Below are positions 20,357-31,652 of a stretch of 64,000 bases of DNA, one piece after another. The DNA is from Phascolarctos cinereus. Its lineage: Eukaryota; Chordata; Mammalia; Diprotodontia; Phascolarctidae. Made by a program: the position numbers and the translations under genes. Location of the stretch: the NCBI RefSeq assembly GCF_002099425.1, contig NW_018344286.1, forward strand, positions 1,456,501 through 1,520,500, given 5' to 3'. How positions within the stretch are numbered: the first letter of the stretch is position 1; every line of letters begins with the position of its first letter. A model generated the notes under the pieces. It worked only from the letters and a program-made list of their open reading frames with translations, did not search any database and had not been told where the DNA came from.

Positions 20357-21765
20357 AGTTAACTCATATCTATGCCCTTTTTTATGTATACTCTTCCTAA
20401 TTGCCCTAATAATGATAAAGTTGTTGGGAGTTACAAGTATCATTTTCCCATGTAGGAATGTAAACAGTTTAACCTTATTGAATCCCTTATGATTTCTCTT
20501 TCCTGTTCACCTTTTAATGATTCTCTTGAGTCTTGTATCAGAAAATCAAATTTTCTGCTCAGCGTTGGTCTTTTCATCAGGAATGCTTGAAAGTCCTCTA
20601 TTTCACTAAATGTCAATTTTTCCCCTGAAGGATTGTATTCAGTTTTGGTGGGTAAGTGATTCTTGGTTGTAATCCTAGCTCCTTTGCTGGAATATCATTT
20701 TCTAAACCTTTTGATGTCTTATTGTACAAGTTGCGAAATCTTGTGTAATACTGATTGAAGCTACATCATATTTGAATTATTTCTTCCCAGCTGCTTACAA
20801 TATTCTCACCTTTACCTGGGAGCTCTGGAATTTGGCTATAATATTCCTGGGGGTTTTCATTTGGGATCTCTTCCAGGAGGTGAATAGGTGAATTCTTTTA
20901 ATTTCAATTTTATTTTTAGTTCTACGATATTAGGCCAGTTTTCCTTAATAATTCCTTGAAATATCATGTCTAGGCTGTGTTTTTGATCTTGCCTTTCAGG
21001 TAATTGAATAACCCTTAAATTGTTTCTCCTCCATCTATTCTTCAAGTCAGTTGTTTTCCCAATGAGATATTTCACATTTTCTTCTATTTTTCATTCTTTT
21101 GATTTTGTTCGAGTGTATCTTGATATTCCATAAATTTATTAGTTTCCATTTGATCAATTCTAACTTTTAAGGAATGATTTTATTCAGTGAACTTTTTTAC
21201 CATCTTTTCTGTTTCACCAATCCAATTTTTTAAAGAATTATTTTCTTCAGTAATTTTCTTACATCTTCCTCCTTTCCCCCATTTTTGTGGTTTCTTTACC
21301 AAGCTGTCAACTGTGTTGTTTTTTTTCCCCAAGATCCTCTTGCATAGCTCTTATTTCTTTTCTCAAATTTCCCTCCACTTTTCTTATTTGATTTTAAAAA
21401 TTCATTATGAATCATTCCAGGAATTCCTTTATGGTCTGACATCAATTCATATTTTTCTTTGAGGCTTTGAGTGTAGCCATTTTAACTACGTTTTCCTCTT
21501 CTGAATTTGTTTTTTGATCTCCCTGTCACCATAATAACCTTTTTACTGTCAAGTTCTTTTTGTGTACTTGTCATTTGCTCATTTCCCCAGTCTATTTCTT
21601 GAGTTTTACCTTTATATTAAAGTTGGGCTCTGTTCCTGGGGTGCAGGGGGCACTGTTCTAAGCTTCAGGTTTCTTAGAATTGATCATGCTATCTGGCATA
21701 TTCTCCCCTGAGGGAGACAGGCAGTATTCTGCCCCATTCAAATCAACCATCTCCACCACAATGCT

Positions 21766-22735
21766 TCTAACCCTAGTTGTGCTCAGGACCCTGAGCCTAA
21801 GAGCCCTGGAGAGAGGAGCAGTGCCTTCTACCCCGCCAGCCTGGCTTTCAGCCCATTCCTTATGGTCATCATTAAGGGTAGCAACCCTTGTGAGTGTGAT
21901 GCCTGGCAACTGCCTCTGTAGCTGTGACAATTTTGCCCCCTGCACAATCACAGCTCCTGAAAGTTGGGGTGGGGGTAGAATGCCCTTGACACCAAAGCCT
22001 TGGCACTGTGGTCTACTTAAACATCAGAGATGGAGGTGGTTTGCTCAGTGGACATATAAAAGAACATGTGTCACCATGTGCTTTGGTGCTGCACCCCGAG
22101 GAACTCTTCTATCCTCCTTGCAGATGATTCTTTTATGCGTAATCTCCTCCTAGTGGAATGGGAGCTTCCTGAAAGCAATGGCCAAAAGCTGTGTCGTCAG
22201 TCATTCATTTGTTCATTCATTTGTAGTGAGATGCCAAATTCACTCCCCTGGAACAAGGCCAGCTAATGTTCCTTAGGGAATGGTGGTACCTCTTCTTTAA
22301 TTTACATATTCAAGTCCCCCTTCTGGTGCCCTCACCCCATACTCTTAATTGACAATAATTAATGTCCTAGTCCCATTAAACCAATTGACATCAATTATCT
22401 TTTATGAAGTGATATTTACTGTTAACATACATAGCAAGTTACAAACATTTCTCCCTAACCCCTTGGGTCACACTCACCCTTATATTGCCTCTGTTCCTGG
22501 GGACAGAGGTTTAGACTTCATGTGTTTCTGCACACCATTGATCCCACTATGTTCACTTCCAAGTACAGCATAGGGATTGTACACGTTGGAGCCTCACCTG
22601 CTGCTGGGGTGGGTCAAGCAGCCCACTCGATGTTTCTCTCCTCCCAAACAGCTTTTGACAAGCCCAAGCTTGGACGGCAGCTTCCAGATTTCTCATGGTT
22701 TGCTCTCCCCCTCATAATGAGCAGAACCAGGTTGC
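21766..22735. other. Unassigned sequence
   Basis: No repeat was recognised beyond a short (TTCAT)-like run at 22200-22225. The 157-codon plus-strand frame at 21680-22153 overlaps the L1 5' end and a 97-codon minus frame. It has no domain and no convincing splice sites. Confidence 0.45.
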
Positions 22736-22736
22736 C

Positions 22737-23045
22737 TCAGTCAATAAAAAGTTATCAAGCACCTACTGTGTGCAAGGCACTGGGTCTATAAAAAGAGGTA
22801 AAAGACAGTCCCTCACCTCAAGGAGCTCGCAATCTAATGGGGGAGATAATGAGCAACACCAATGTATACAAAAAGCTACATAAAGTATAACTATAAATCC
22901 AATCTGGTATACATTTGTTAAGCACCTATGACTTAAGAACTGGAAAGTCATTAAAAGAGGGAAGGTATTAGAATTTAGAGGGATGGGAAAGGTTTTCTGT
23001 GGAAGAAGGGGCTTTACTTATGATATAAGGGTCATATCTCAAAGC
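22737..23045 (+). repeat. Interspersed repeat, 'gcacctactgtgtgcaaggcac' copy
   Basis: 'tatcaagcacctactgtgtgcaaggcactggg', 'ctcaaggagctcgcaatctaatgggggaga' and 'gaatttagagggatgggaaagg' are in family order. A well-kept copy of the family seen at 10985, 16775, 43015 and 56600. Confidence 0.72.
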
Positions 23046-24045
23046 AGGAAGTAGACACGAGGAAGAAAAAAGCAAGAGGAGGCTTAGGCTCTCCTGGCTA
23101 CATGTCCCCTCTCCCACCACAACAGCTCATCCTCTTTCTCAAAGATCAGCCAGCTAAGCAATCACCCAAGGTAAAGAGCTGAGCAGTGCCTTTTGGATAT
23201 GTCATGTTTCTTGCTACTGAGGCACTCAACAGTCTGCTCATCATTTGCCTGCTTAACAGATTAGAAGCTACTATAGAACATTGGCAAGGGCTCCAAATGG
23301 GGTGCAGGGTCCCCAGCATCTTTATTGGAGATTTCTTTGGCCCTCCCTCACACATTTACTCATTCATACATTCATTCACTCATCCCCACAGCCCATGTGC
23401 CTCTCTGGTGACCTTCAGCCCTTTGGGAGGGGACACATTAACCTTCTGCCCCAGCAGGTACTACTTATACCACTATCACCTTCACTGTTACTGAAAAAAA
23501 TATCGTTGGTTAGTGGCTTTGAAGAGCTACATCCTCTCTTCTCTCCTTTTACTTCCCTGGTGTAACATGGACACTTTGGTGGTAGAAGAGAAAGACAAAA
23601 TACACCAGGCTTTTAGTCCAGAATTCAAAAGTTTAAACTTTACTTAGCATTTGGCAAGAAATGAGCTGTCATTAAAATGTTTTATTTGGACTCTACATCC
23701 CCCAGATCTCTCAAGGCCCTGTTTTAACCAGCATCTCTGATCTCATAAAAATCAAGTGGATTTCAAAGGAATTGAATGTTGCACGACTAACTATTTAAAT
23801 CTCTTTAACTTTCATTTGGGGTAAAGCTACAAGCCTGGGATTCTGTCATGTGAGAAGAAGGACTGTGAATGTAGAGTGGGCTGGTGGCCAAATCTGTCAG
23901 CGGGAGAATATTAGGTATTTAGAAGGATGATCCTTTGATCTGAAACCTTCCTGTTATAGTTGGCCATATATATGCATACATGAATACACACATGCATATG
24001 TATATACGTCCATACAAGCATATATGATAGAAATAGGAATCATTT
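23046..24045. other. Unassigned sequence
   Basis: 'cattcatacattcattcactcat' (23358-23380) is a small simple repeat. The rest shows no repeat or gene. Confidence 0.45.
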
Positions 24046-24720
24046 TGTATGTTACATGTCATTCATTATTTCAAATGCAATTTTAATCATGTTCAGCATG
24101 AAAGTATCTTGAAATCTTCAATAATGGCCCAAGCAACTTTAAATATTAAAATTCACATTAGTAATTCCCCTGTCTATGGAAATACTGGATTGTTTGCATT
24201 ATAGATTGTGAGTATGACCCAGCCCTTACTTTTTTTATATTCCATTTTCAATGATCCTTTTGGTGGTTCAGAAGCCCACAGCAAATGCCAGAGAGATTAG
24301 TGATCAACATGGTTTTAACACACCAAAATTAAAAGCTCCTAATTATCAACTTTAAATGAATCCTTATTGGATGGCAGAAATAATTTCTCAGGAAGTGTTT
24401 CCAACACTCAGAGAAGACTTTTAGGACACACAGCATTAACATAATTTTTTTCGACTGGGGTTCTCATAGGACATCTGATGAAGTCTCTACTCTTAATTTT
24501 AATTGCATAGGCTGCATTCTTAATTAAAAACTGTACAAATGGATTTTATGCCATGCCAAAAGAAATCTAAGTTCATTAGTTACAAAAAAAACCTTTTAAA
24601 AATTGATGTAAATATGTGAATTCTTTAAAAGTTTGAACTCCAAGCCCTCATTTTATGTTGAGTCGCTTTTAATGTAGAGCATAATGAAATCAATATAAAT
24701 TAAGATATTCCCTTTTTTTT
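24046..24720. promoter_or_regulatory. Candidate conserved non-coding element
   Basis: A 675-bp A+T-rich stretch without visible repeats, and rich in homeodomain-type cores ('cctaattatc', 'cttaattttaattgcat', 'cttaattaaaa', 'ttttaatcatg') and POU-like 'aaatgcaatttt'. This composition is typical of developmental enhancers in gene deserts. Conservation cannot be seen from one sequence, so this is only a candidate. Confidence 0.3.
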
Positions 24721-25365
24721 CTGTTTTATTTCCCCTTATGTCTTTCTGATTCTATAATCCTCCACGCAGAATTCAACTAATTTTAAATTTAAATACTACA
24801 GAGATTTGAATAAAAAAACCTTCTTGACCTTTTTTCCCTGAGTTATATAAATAAAAGTATACATATCCTTTAATAATTCTTCTTATTAAGCCACAATCAT
24901 ATGATCTCAGGTCAAGACAAATTGGCAAGAAAACCTTCCTAAAGAAATGAAAAAAGAATGGCATACTGATTTGATATATAGCTTAGAAGCTCAAGTTGTT
25001 TAAGATGTTTAAGCAGGAAGGGTTACAATGAAGATAAAACAGCAGCTTAGCAAGTAACCACAAAGCAGAAATTCCTCCTGACATGAAATCTCCAGGTGAG
25101 CTCTGGGGCAGCCCATCGGTCAGAGAGAGGATTCTCGTTCAGGTGGGAGTTGGACGCAAGGCCATTCAAGTCCTTTCAGAATGTCTGCTTATCACTAACT
25201 CTCTGTGTTAGGCACCAAGCCTTCCTCTGGTGTCTCACCCATGAAGAGGCAGGGACCCAGCCACTCTGCCAATGCAGCACAAGCCACAGCAATTCCTGCC
25301 ATGGTGGAAAGGTTGAGAGCATGGCCCTGGTCACTCACCAAATCTACTGTCTGAGGCATGACCAG
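24721..25365. other. Unassigned sequence
   Basis: No repeat or exon recognised; overlapping short frames at 25096-25392 on both strands have no domain. Confidence 0.4.
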
Positions 25366-25367
25366 GC

Positions 25368-25580
25368 TCTGTGGTAAGTACTTCACAAACATTAGCTCGA
25401 TTGATCCTTACGATAACCCTGGAAGGTAGGTGTGATTATTATCCCCATTTTATAGTTGAGAAAACTGAGGCAGACAGAAGTTAAGTGACTTGCCCAAGGT
25501 TATACAGCTATAAAGTATCTGAGGTCGATCTTAACTCAGGATTCCTAACCCTAGGCCTAGCACTCTAATAACTGAATGGT
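25368..25580 (+). repeat. MIR CORE-SINE
   Basis: 'gtaagtacttcacaaacattagctcgattgatccttac', 'ccccattttatagttgag', 'agttaagtgacttgcccaagg' and 'tatacagctataaagt' are in MIR order. Confidence 0.85.
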
Positions 25581-26220
25581 ACTCTGCGGATATGCCAGGG
25601 AGACTAGGGAAGTTAATTGGGTCAGGTCTCCCTAACTTTAACCCTAACACTCCACCCATTATACCACATTGTCTGCCCTTATTAGGAATTGGGTAACTGA
25701 GTTAAACACTCACCTCACATTTGTATGAGAATCCATTGGACTGCATCTACACACATTTGGATCTTGGGCACACATAATTTTCCCACCTTTCTTGGTATGT
25801 GAAGGGCTTCAAACCACTCCTCCATCTTGTGTCAAGGAGTTGATGACGCATGTGTCCACATCAGTGCACCCAATATAAAAGCAAAGATACAGAAAGCCAG
25901 CCCAGTCTGCTTGTTCTCCTGTAAATGTAACAGAAGCAGAGATGACCTCATTTGTCTAACGAGAACCTAGGGCCAGAAATCCAGCAGCCCACATAACCTG
26001 AGCAGGGCCAACCTCTAGTCTAGGGGACATGTCTTCCAACAGAAGTTTCAGGGAAGGAGATTCAGAATCATTAGGGGGATTTCCTAGGAACCAACAACTG
26101 TTTTCTGCCAGAGGCTGAGCTTGGAATTTCATGTTCATGAAACTGAGCTTCTAGGTTATGAAAAGTTCAGCCCCTCCCTCCTCCACCCTTCCCACCCAGG
26201 CCCCAAGCCCTGCATTAATT
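25581..26220. other. Unassigned sequence
   Basis: No repeat or gene recognised. Confidence 0.4.
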
Positions 26221-26227
26221 CTCTTCT

Positions 26228-26348
26228 CTTCTTCTTCTTCTTCTTCTTCTTCTTCTTCTTCTTCTTCTTCTTCTTCTTCTTCTTCTTCTTCTTCTTCTTC
26301 TTCTTCTTCTTCTTCTTCTTCTTCTTCTTCTTCTTCTTCTTCTTCTTC
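26228..26348. repeat. (TTC)40 / (GAA)40 microsatellite
   Basis: About 121 bp of uninterrupted CTT/TTC triplets. A 156-codon minus-strand frame runs through it as poly-Glu, but the flanks show no gene. The frame is an artefact of the triplet repeat. Confidence 0.97.
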
Positions 26349-26599
26349 ATTTACCTTGCCTTTGTCCATCTGAATCTCTGAGGGCTGACAGGCTGCTTGG
26401 GCACAATGCTCTGAGGATATTTCTGATCCAACCGGGAGCAAAAGGGGCCACAGAGCTCTTGGGAAAGCATCTTGTCCAGGACTTTCAGTTGAATTTTTTA
26501 TAAACCCCAGAGGTTGGGATAGCTTAAATAAACTTTGGAAGGGTGCCTCTGGCTCTGTCTCCAGCCCTGGCCTCTGCCTCCAGTGTTTGAGGTTCACCC

Positions 26600-26840
26600 C
26601 CGAGTTCAGGGCTTGCTGCATTAAATTGGAAATAAAATGTTTCAGCGTGATTGGAATGGGCTGTGCTCAAAATCCAATAAAAAGGCAAATAAAAGCCCTG
26701 GCACTTCATTTAATAAACTTGTTCAATGGCTTCTTCGTAAAGTTGGTCGACACAGGAATTCATTTGGGCCCAGGCAAGGCAATCAGTGACTTGAATACTG
26801 TGGCGATTGGTTCCACTGAGCCTACCTTTGAGTGTTCTCA
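26600..26840. promoter_or_regulatory. Candidate conserved non-coding block
   Basis: A repeat-free stretch with 'gtgattgg', 'atccaataaaaa' and 'catttaataaac' motifs (CCAAT-like and HOX-like). Its status as a regulatory element is an inference from composition only. Confidence 0.2.
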
Positions 26841-26890
26841 AACAAACCTTTGCCCAGCTGGCTCAGGGCCCAGAGCCCAAGGCTTTGCAG

Positions 26891-26943
26891 GTCTCACCAT
26901 GAAGGGCGGCCAGAAGAAAAGGGCGAGCCTGCTCTCTGAGCTG
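26891..26943 (+). other. Exon-like segment with ATG, flanked by splice signals
   Basis: Between 'aaggctttgcag' (acceptor-like) and 'gtaagagg' (donor-like) is a G+C-rich 53-bp segment with 'ctcaccATGA' and the frame MKGGQKKRASLLSEL, open to the donor. No protein family was recognised and no matching next exon was found. Possibly a non-coding RNA exon or chance. Confidence 0.2.
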
Positions 26944-27250
26944 GTAAGAGGGCTGGTGTTATCAGGCCTCAAGGGAAGCCACTGGAAAGAAAGAGTGAAT
27001 CTCCAATAGCTCCGTTCTAGTTCCTTTCCTGACATTCTTCTGCCTTCTTCACTTTTTCTACCTGGAGGAGAGAAGAGTGAGAGGCAAGAAAAGCCAAGAG
27101 ACATTGAAAGAAATGAGAAAGAAAGGAGGTGATAGACTTTCAGTTAAGTACCCAATGCATAGGATGGCATTCTAGAGCTACTTGTTCTAAGACTGCAAGA
27201 GACTGAGGAGGGCAGCAGTGAGAAGAAAGTGAGGAAAAGTAGAGAGGAAC
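26944..27250. other. Unassigned sequence
   Basis: Purine-rich from 27060 on. No gene or named repeat. Confidence 0.4.
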
Positions 27251-27269
27251 CTAAGACATCTAAGTCCTT

Positions 27270-27435
27270 TGTTGGAGAGACAGAGACATAGAAATAGAGA
27301 TAGAGAACGAGATACAGAGGAAGAGAGACAAAGAGGGAGAGACAGAGGAAGAAAGACACAGAGACAGGGATAGAGATAGCAGGAAGAGAGAGACAGAAAA
27401 GGAGAGAGACAGAGGAAAAGAGAGAGAAACCAAGA
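27270..27435. repeat. (GAGA)/(GAGACA)-rich low-complexity tract
   Basis: Imperfect 'agagacagagg' and 'agagatagag' units, almost all purine on the plus strand. Overlapping Ser/Leu-rich minus-strand frames here are artefacts. Confidence 0.9.
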
Positions 27436-27641
27436 AAGAAAGGTTGGGGTGATCCAATATGCCATTTTTAAAACATGAAAATGTATATAGGTGAAAAGGG
27501 AAATCATCCTTAAGCCAAGTTGCCAAATAGCCTTAACAGCCTTCTCTTTGAAAATGTTTTCTCATTGATGAAATAAAATTAAGAGAAAAGCAATAATGAT
27601 CTAAAATTTTCATCTTTGCTCATCTTTTCTCTGCTGCTGAC

Positions 27642-27699
27642 TTGGATTCCAGGCTACTCAGCTTGCTGAATTGGATTCCAGGCTACTCAGCCTGCTGAA
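27642..27699. repeat. 29-bp tandem duplication
   Basis: Two adjacent 29-bp units (27642-27670, 27671-27699) beginning 'ttggattccaggctactcag' differ at one base, so the duplication is recent. Confidence 0.92.
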
Positions 27700-28040
27700 T
27701 TTGACTTTTCCTTCCTTCCCAATACTATTTTGTTTTCACAAATAAGGTTTGTAGGAACTAACAGACTTAATCAACCCAGGAAATGACAACCACCCACCAT
27801 GTTGGGCTGGAAGCCTCTCCTCCTTGGAAAACAACATCTGACTTGAGGTCCTTTCTTTCATCAACTGGGAAGACCGAAAGTGTTTTGAGGATGTGTTTTG
27901 TCTGATGGGATCCCAAACAGAAGGCACTGGGATCTCTTAACTGTCTTAGGAGTATGGAGTCTGTCACCAGGAGTCTGTCCAGCTGCCACCAATACCTGGG
28001 GGTGTCCAAACAAGCACATCCTTTGCACTGACCTTGGACC
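27700..28040. other. Unassigned sequence
   Basis: No repeat or exon recognised. Confidence 0.4.
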
Positions 28041-28044
28041 TAGA

Positions 28045-28375
28045 AGACCTCAGTTTAAATCCTGCCTCTGGCAGTCACTTTTTTTCTCTCAGCCTCAGTT
28101 TCCTTGCAGGATTTACCAAAGAATCTCTGCTTGTACCTGAGGGCAGATCTAGGAGCCATGGGGTTTCCTACAATGAAAGGGTTCATAACAATCAGAGCCA
28201 GTCTAAACTAGAGGCTGACTTGGCAGGGTGAAGATTTTCCCACATTGGACATCAAAAAAAGGCTGGATGGGCATTTCTTGGAATATTGTGGAAGGATTTC
28301 TGTTCACATCTAGTTTGGACTAATGGCCAGTGAGGTGCCCTTCAACTTGGAGATTCTGTGAGTCTATGGAACATT
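28045..28375 (+). repeat. SINE/LINE repeat with CR1-like 3' end
   Basis: A degenerate SINE-like part ('agacctcagtttaaatcctgcctctgg') precedes 'aaaaaaaggctggatgggc', 'gtggaaggatttctg', 'agtttggactaatggccagtgaggtgcccttcaacttggagattctgtgagtctatgg'. The last block is the CR1/L3-type terminus, a diverged form of 'ggttggactagatgacc...cttccaactctgagattctatgattctatg'. Family tentative. Confidence 0.55.
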
Positions 28376-29200
28376 GACTCCAAATCCAATGTGCTTTCTG
28401 CTTCTCCATGTTGTCTCAATGATTCATCATTACTCATTTGTCCCTGTATCTTATGACCCAAATTATTTTTCTGACTTTTGTTTTGCAAAACAACCAACTT
28501 ATAGACTAAATGAAAATGCACTCAATCATTTAACAAATGCATTTGAAGTATTTGTGTATCACCTTTTATGCGGCTTCACTGTGCTAAGTGCTAAAAATCT
28601 AAAGTCCACAGGAAACAGTGCCTGCCCACAGACCCTTCACAGCAGTGCCCAGGAAAGCAGCTGTGCTGGACCCTCAGTCTCTGCTACATCCTGCTCAATG
28701 TTTTTGGCTTCTAGATTGTTGAAATCCTTGGCTACCTCTTCCTAGGTGAAGCACACTCCCTACTGTGCTCTTGTTGCTTAAAATCCAGAAACTTTCCAAG
28801 TTATTTGAGAAAAGCCAGAAATTCTTGCCGGGGACCAGCAAAAAGCCTCTGCTCAGGTTTTCCTGCCTTGTTCTTTCCGAGCCTTGTTCAGGAGGCCTTG
28901 CATCTCCCCAACAACAGATTCTTCAATATAATAATATTAATTAATTTATAGTAATAATAAATCCTTCAAGGGGGAGATAATTTCCTTAGTCTTATTCTTT
29001 TTTTGGACAGGGATTTGGAGTCTCCATGGGTAATTCTGTCCTAGCTCATGGTCACTGTTCCCCAGTCCTACCAATTCTAATCTCTAAAGGGTTGACTATA
29101 GAAAAGACGTTGGTCACTTGGTTGGCACACAACGAATAATAACTCTGGAGCTCAGCTTCCAGGCCCGTCTGTTCTTCTTAGTAGACTATTGGATGGAGGA
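28376..29200. other. Unassigned sequence
   Basis: Includes a TAA/TAAT-rich patch (28925-28960). A 123-codon frame at 28374-28745 starts at the CR1-like end and has no recognised domain. Confidence 0.4.
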
Positions 29201-29205
29201 AGAGA

Positions 29206-29242
29206 CCCAACAACAACAACAACAACAACAACCACAACAACA
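29206..29242. repeat. (AAC)n microsatellite
   Basis: AAC triplets with one 'acc'. It creates the poly-Val run in a 171-codon minus-strand frame (29152-29667) that is otherwise without domain and probably chance. Confidence 0.93.
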
Positions 29243-30520
29243 GTTGACAACAATGAGAAATTAAAGTCAGTGAACTGGAATTCGTAGGTTCCCTCACCAT
29301 TGGAGGTTTCAGGCAAGTCTGCAGGAGCAGTCATTGGGTAGCTCTTAGACAGGATTTTTTTTTCAGACAGGGTGGAAAGAGAGAACTTCCTATGACCTGT
29401 GCAACTCTGAGATTCCATGGTCCTGAAATGCTGAAGCGAATCTACCACACAGGTGCAACCCAGAGGAAGGAGGAAAGGCCAAACAAGAGAAAGGGGCCTG
29501 CCCATGAGGGAGGCTGAATTCTTCTCCACCTTCTGCCTGAAATTCTCTCTTGAATACCTACGCTTGTGTACTTTTGGTTTTGCTAGTGTGTGAAATTGTA
29601 TAACAAGCAGAAAGTGCACAATTGTCACACATGGCAAAGGCAAAGAATCCACATTTTTCCTGAGCATATTAATGTCTTCCAGGGATGGAAACAGAGATTA
29701 TCTGTAAATAATTATCCAGTCTCCCCCCCCCCGACCCCATCCATCCATTGTGTAATGACATTTTTCATCCCTTTCCTGGGATAATAATGTCACATAAAAC
29801 TATAATCCATTTGCTGAAGGAATCTGGAGCCTCTTGTTTGTGTTAGCGGAGCTGGGGTTATATAAATTCTATGGTATGCTCAGCAGCAAATCCAAACATT
29901 TGTTCCACTTAAAAAGCTACCAAAGTGGGCACCAGCCTGGGTGTGTCATTGATTGCTGAAGGAGACTGAGCTCCAAAATTCCTGGGCCCTTCCTCCCAAA
30001 ATCAGTCTGCCTGCCTTCCTCAATCACTGTTGGTCACAGATGCTTCCTGAGACCAAAGGAAAAGCTTCTCTTTTCTAAGCTCCTCTTCCAGAGGCTTAGG
30101 GGCCCTCCAGGTGCTAATCATTCTGTTTTCTTTGGAAGTCGGTTGGCTGGCATGCTGAGTTTGCACACTGTGGACAAGTCCAGGAAATCCTGCATTCACC
30201 CTTGTCAGGATTGGAGGTGACCAGTGGTTCTTTCTGCAAGCCCAACTGGCCCACGCCCAGGTCTTTGTAGAGGCTTGATCTGGTTGGGGATGGACGCCTT
30301 CATCAGAGCTGCTGCTTGGAACCCTTGAATGCCAATGAGATTCAGCTCACGTACCACCTCGTACGGGAAGCCTTTACTGATTCTCAGGGTACTCTCAAGA
30401 AGCTAAAATTCTAATGGGGGAAATCAGTACATATTTAAATGTATACCATGTGAATATAAGGTGAATAATTGTACATATTTTATATCCATATGTAGATATG
30501 AGACAGACAGATGACACAGT
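29243..30520. other. Unassigned sequence
   Basis: Mixed composition with a C run at 29724-29732. No repeat or gene recognised. Confidence 0.4.
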
Positions 30521-30524
30521 ATAT

Positions 30525-30770
30525 ACAGGACTGGGCCTGGAGTCAGGAAGATTGATCTTCCTGAGCTCAAATTTGGCCTCAGACATGTACCAGCTAGGTG
30601 ACCCTGGACACGTCATTTAACCCTGTTTGCTTCAGTTTCCTTATGTATAAAATTAGCTGGGGAAGAAAATGGCAAACCACTCCAGTATCTCTGCTAAGAA
30701 AACCCCAAATGAAGTCACAAAGAGCCAGACACAACTGAAAATGATTGAACAACAATAAAAATATGTAGCT
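30525..30770 (+). repeat. tRNA-RTE SINE (marsupial), full length
   Basis: A tRNA-like head ('actgggcctggagtcaggaag', 'ctgagctcaaatttggcctcagac') joins the tail 'aatggcaaaccactccagtatctctgctaagaaaaccccaaatgaagtcac' and 'gagccagacacaactgaaa'. That tail is the BovB/RTE type, whose bovine counterpart ends 'gagtcggacacgactgag', implying mobilisation by an RTE LINE. Confidence 0.88.
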
Positions 30771-30771
30771 A

Positions 30772-30777
30772 TGTATG

Positions 30778-30826
<49 letters not shown>
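30772..30826. repeat. (TA)n(TG)n microsatellite
   Basis: 'gtatatatatatatgtg' followed by about 18 TG units, grown from the SINE tail. Confidence 0.95.
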
Positions 30827-30828
<2 letters not shown>

Positions 30829-31652
30829 CTCCATGCAAATATAGATTTATAAAGCTATAGATATAGAGCTACATATGCATAGTATGTTGAGAAGTAGGGT
30901 GCTGATATTGGAGAAGAACTGGAAATAGTCCATGTTTCTTTCAAGCTGCTGCTTGAATTGGATCTTAAGGGAAGAGGGAGGGGTATAGCCAAGATGGTGG
31001 AGAAAAGGCAAGGGATTTGTTTGAGGTTTCCCACGTTGCACTCCAAAGAACTTTAAATAATGCCTCAAAACAAATTCTGGAGCAGCAGAAGCCACCAAAG
31101 AATGGGGTAAAGCAATTTTTGAGCTCAAGGCACATTAGAAGGTCAGCGGGAAAGGTCTGTTGCACCAGGGTGATGGCAAAGTACAGTACATGCCAGTAAA
31201 CTAACAGCAGGTCTTGAAGGTGACTGAATAAGTGGCTACAGCAGCTACTTCCAGAGCTCTTAACTCATGAAAGGTAAGGGGGTCTGACAATTTGTCAGGA
31301 GAAGATTATATGGGTCCCTTTGCTGGCACTGGGGGCAGAAAGCTGTTTCATTGCCCACACATGAATCCAGGACCCAGTCCCAGGGAAAGAAGGAACACTA
31401 GCACATTGGAGCTTGTGGGTGCAAGGGATCTGGGATCCTGCCTTTTCAGGGCAGAAAAGAATACTTGTGGTCACTCACAGACCAAAGCACAGACCAGAAG
31501 AATGCCTTGGAAGAACTAAAACTTACAGACACCTAGAACTAGCTCTTCAAACAGCTGTACAAATATCCTGATGGTTGGGACAGTGTCCCCTCCACCCTAG
31601 AAGCAGAGTCCAACTTTAACCTCAAGTTTCAAGTCAAGTAATAGGTTTGAAA

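Larger units (their letters stand above)
18655..21765 (-). mobile_element. L1 LINE, minus strand, RT region and 3' end missing
   Basis: Read on the minus strand: a 5' UTR part (21765-21570), ORF1 (about 21560-20560, with 'YLIGKTTDL' at 21060 and the RRM region after it), then a spacer (20550-19960) with 'ctacagggtaaaagag'. Next come the start of the ORF2 endonuclease (19900-19270) and then, with no RT domain, the ORF2 C-terminal region (19260-18655). The coordinates drop from endonuclease directly to C-terminus near 19265. The element stops inside ORF2 with no 3' UTR or tail, which is unusual because L1s are normally 5'-truncated. A SINE (19411-19555) and (TC)n (19908-19948) interrupt it. All frames are heavily broken. 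Confidence 0.85.

Noticed and set aside
21680-22153. 157-codon plus-strand frame
   Set aside because: It overlaps the 5' end of a minus-strand L1 and a competing minus frame, and shows no domain or splice borders.
26151-26621. 156-codon minus-strand frame with a long poly-Glu run
   Set aside because: The run is the GAA/TTC microsatellite, and the flanks have no domain or splice structure.
26587-27009. 140-codon plus-strand frame
   Set aside because: Chance-like composition with no domain. Only the short exon-like piece inside it (26891-26943) is kept, as a weak finding.
29152-29667. 171-codon minus-strand frame, one of the longest in the window
   Set aside because: Part of it is the (AAC)n repeat read as poly-Val; the remainder has no domain and no related sequence I recognise.
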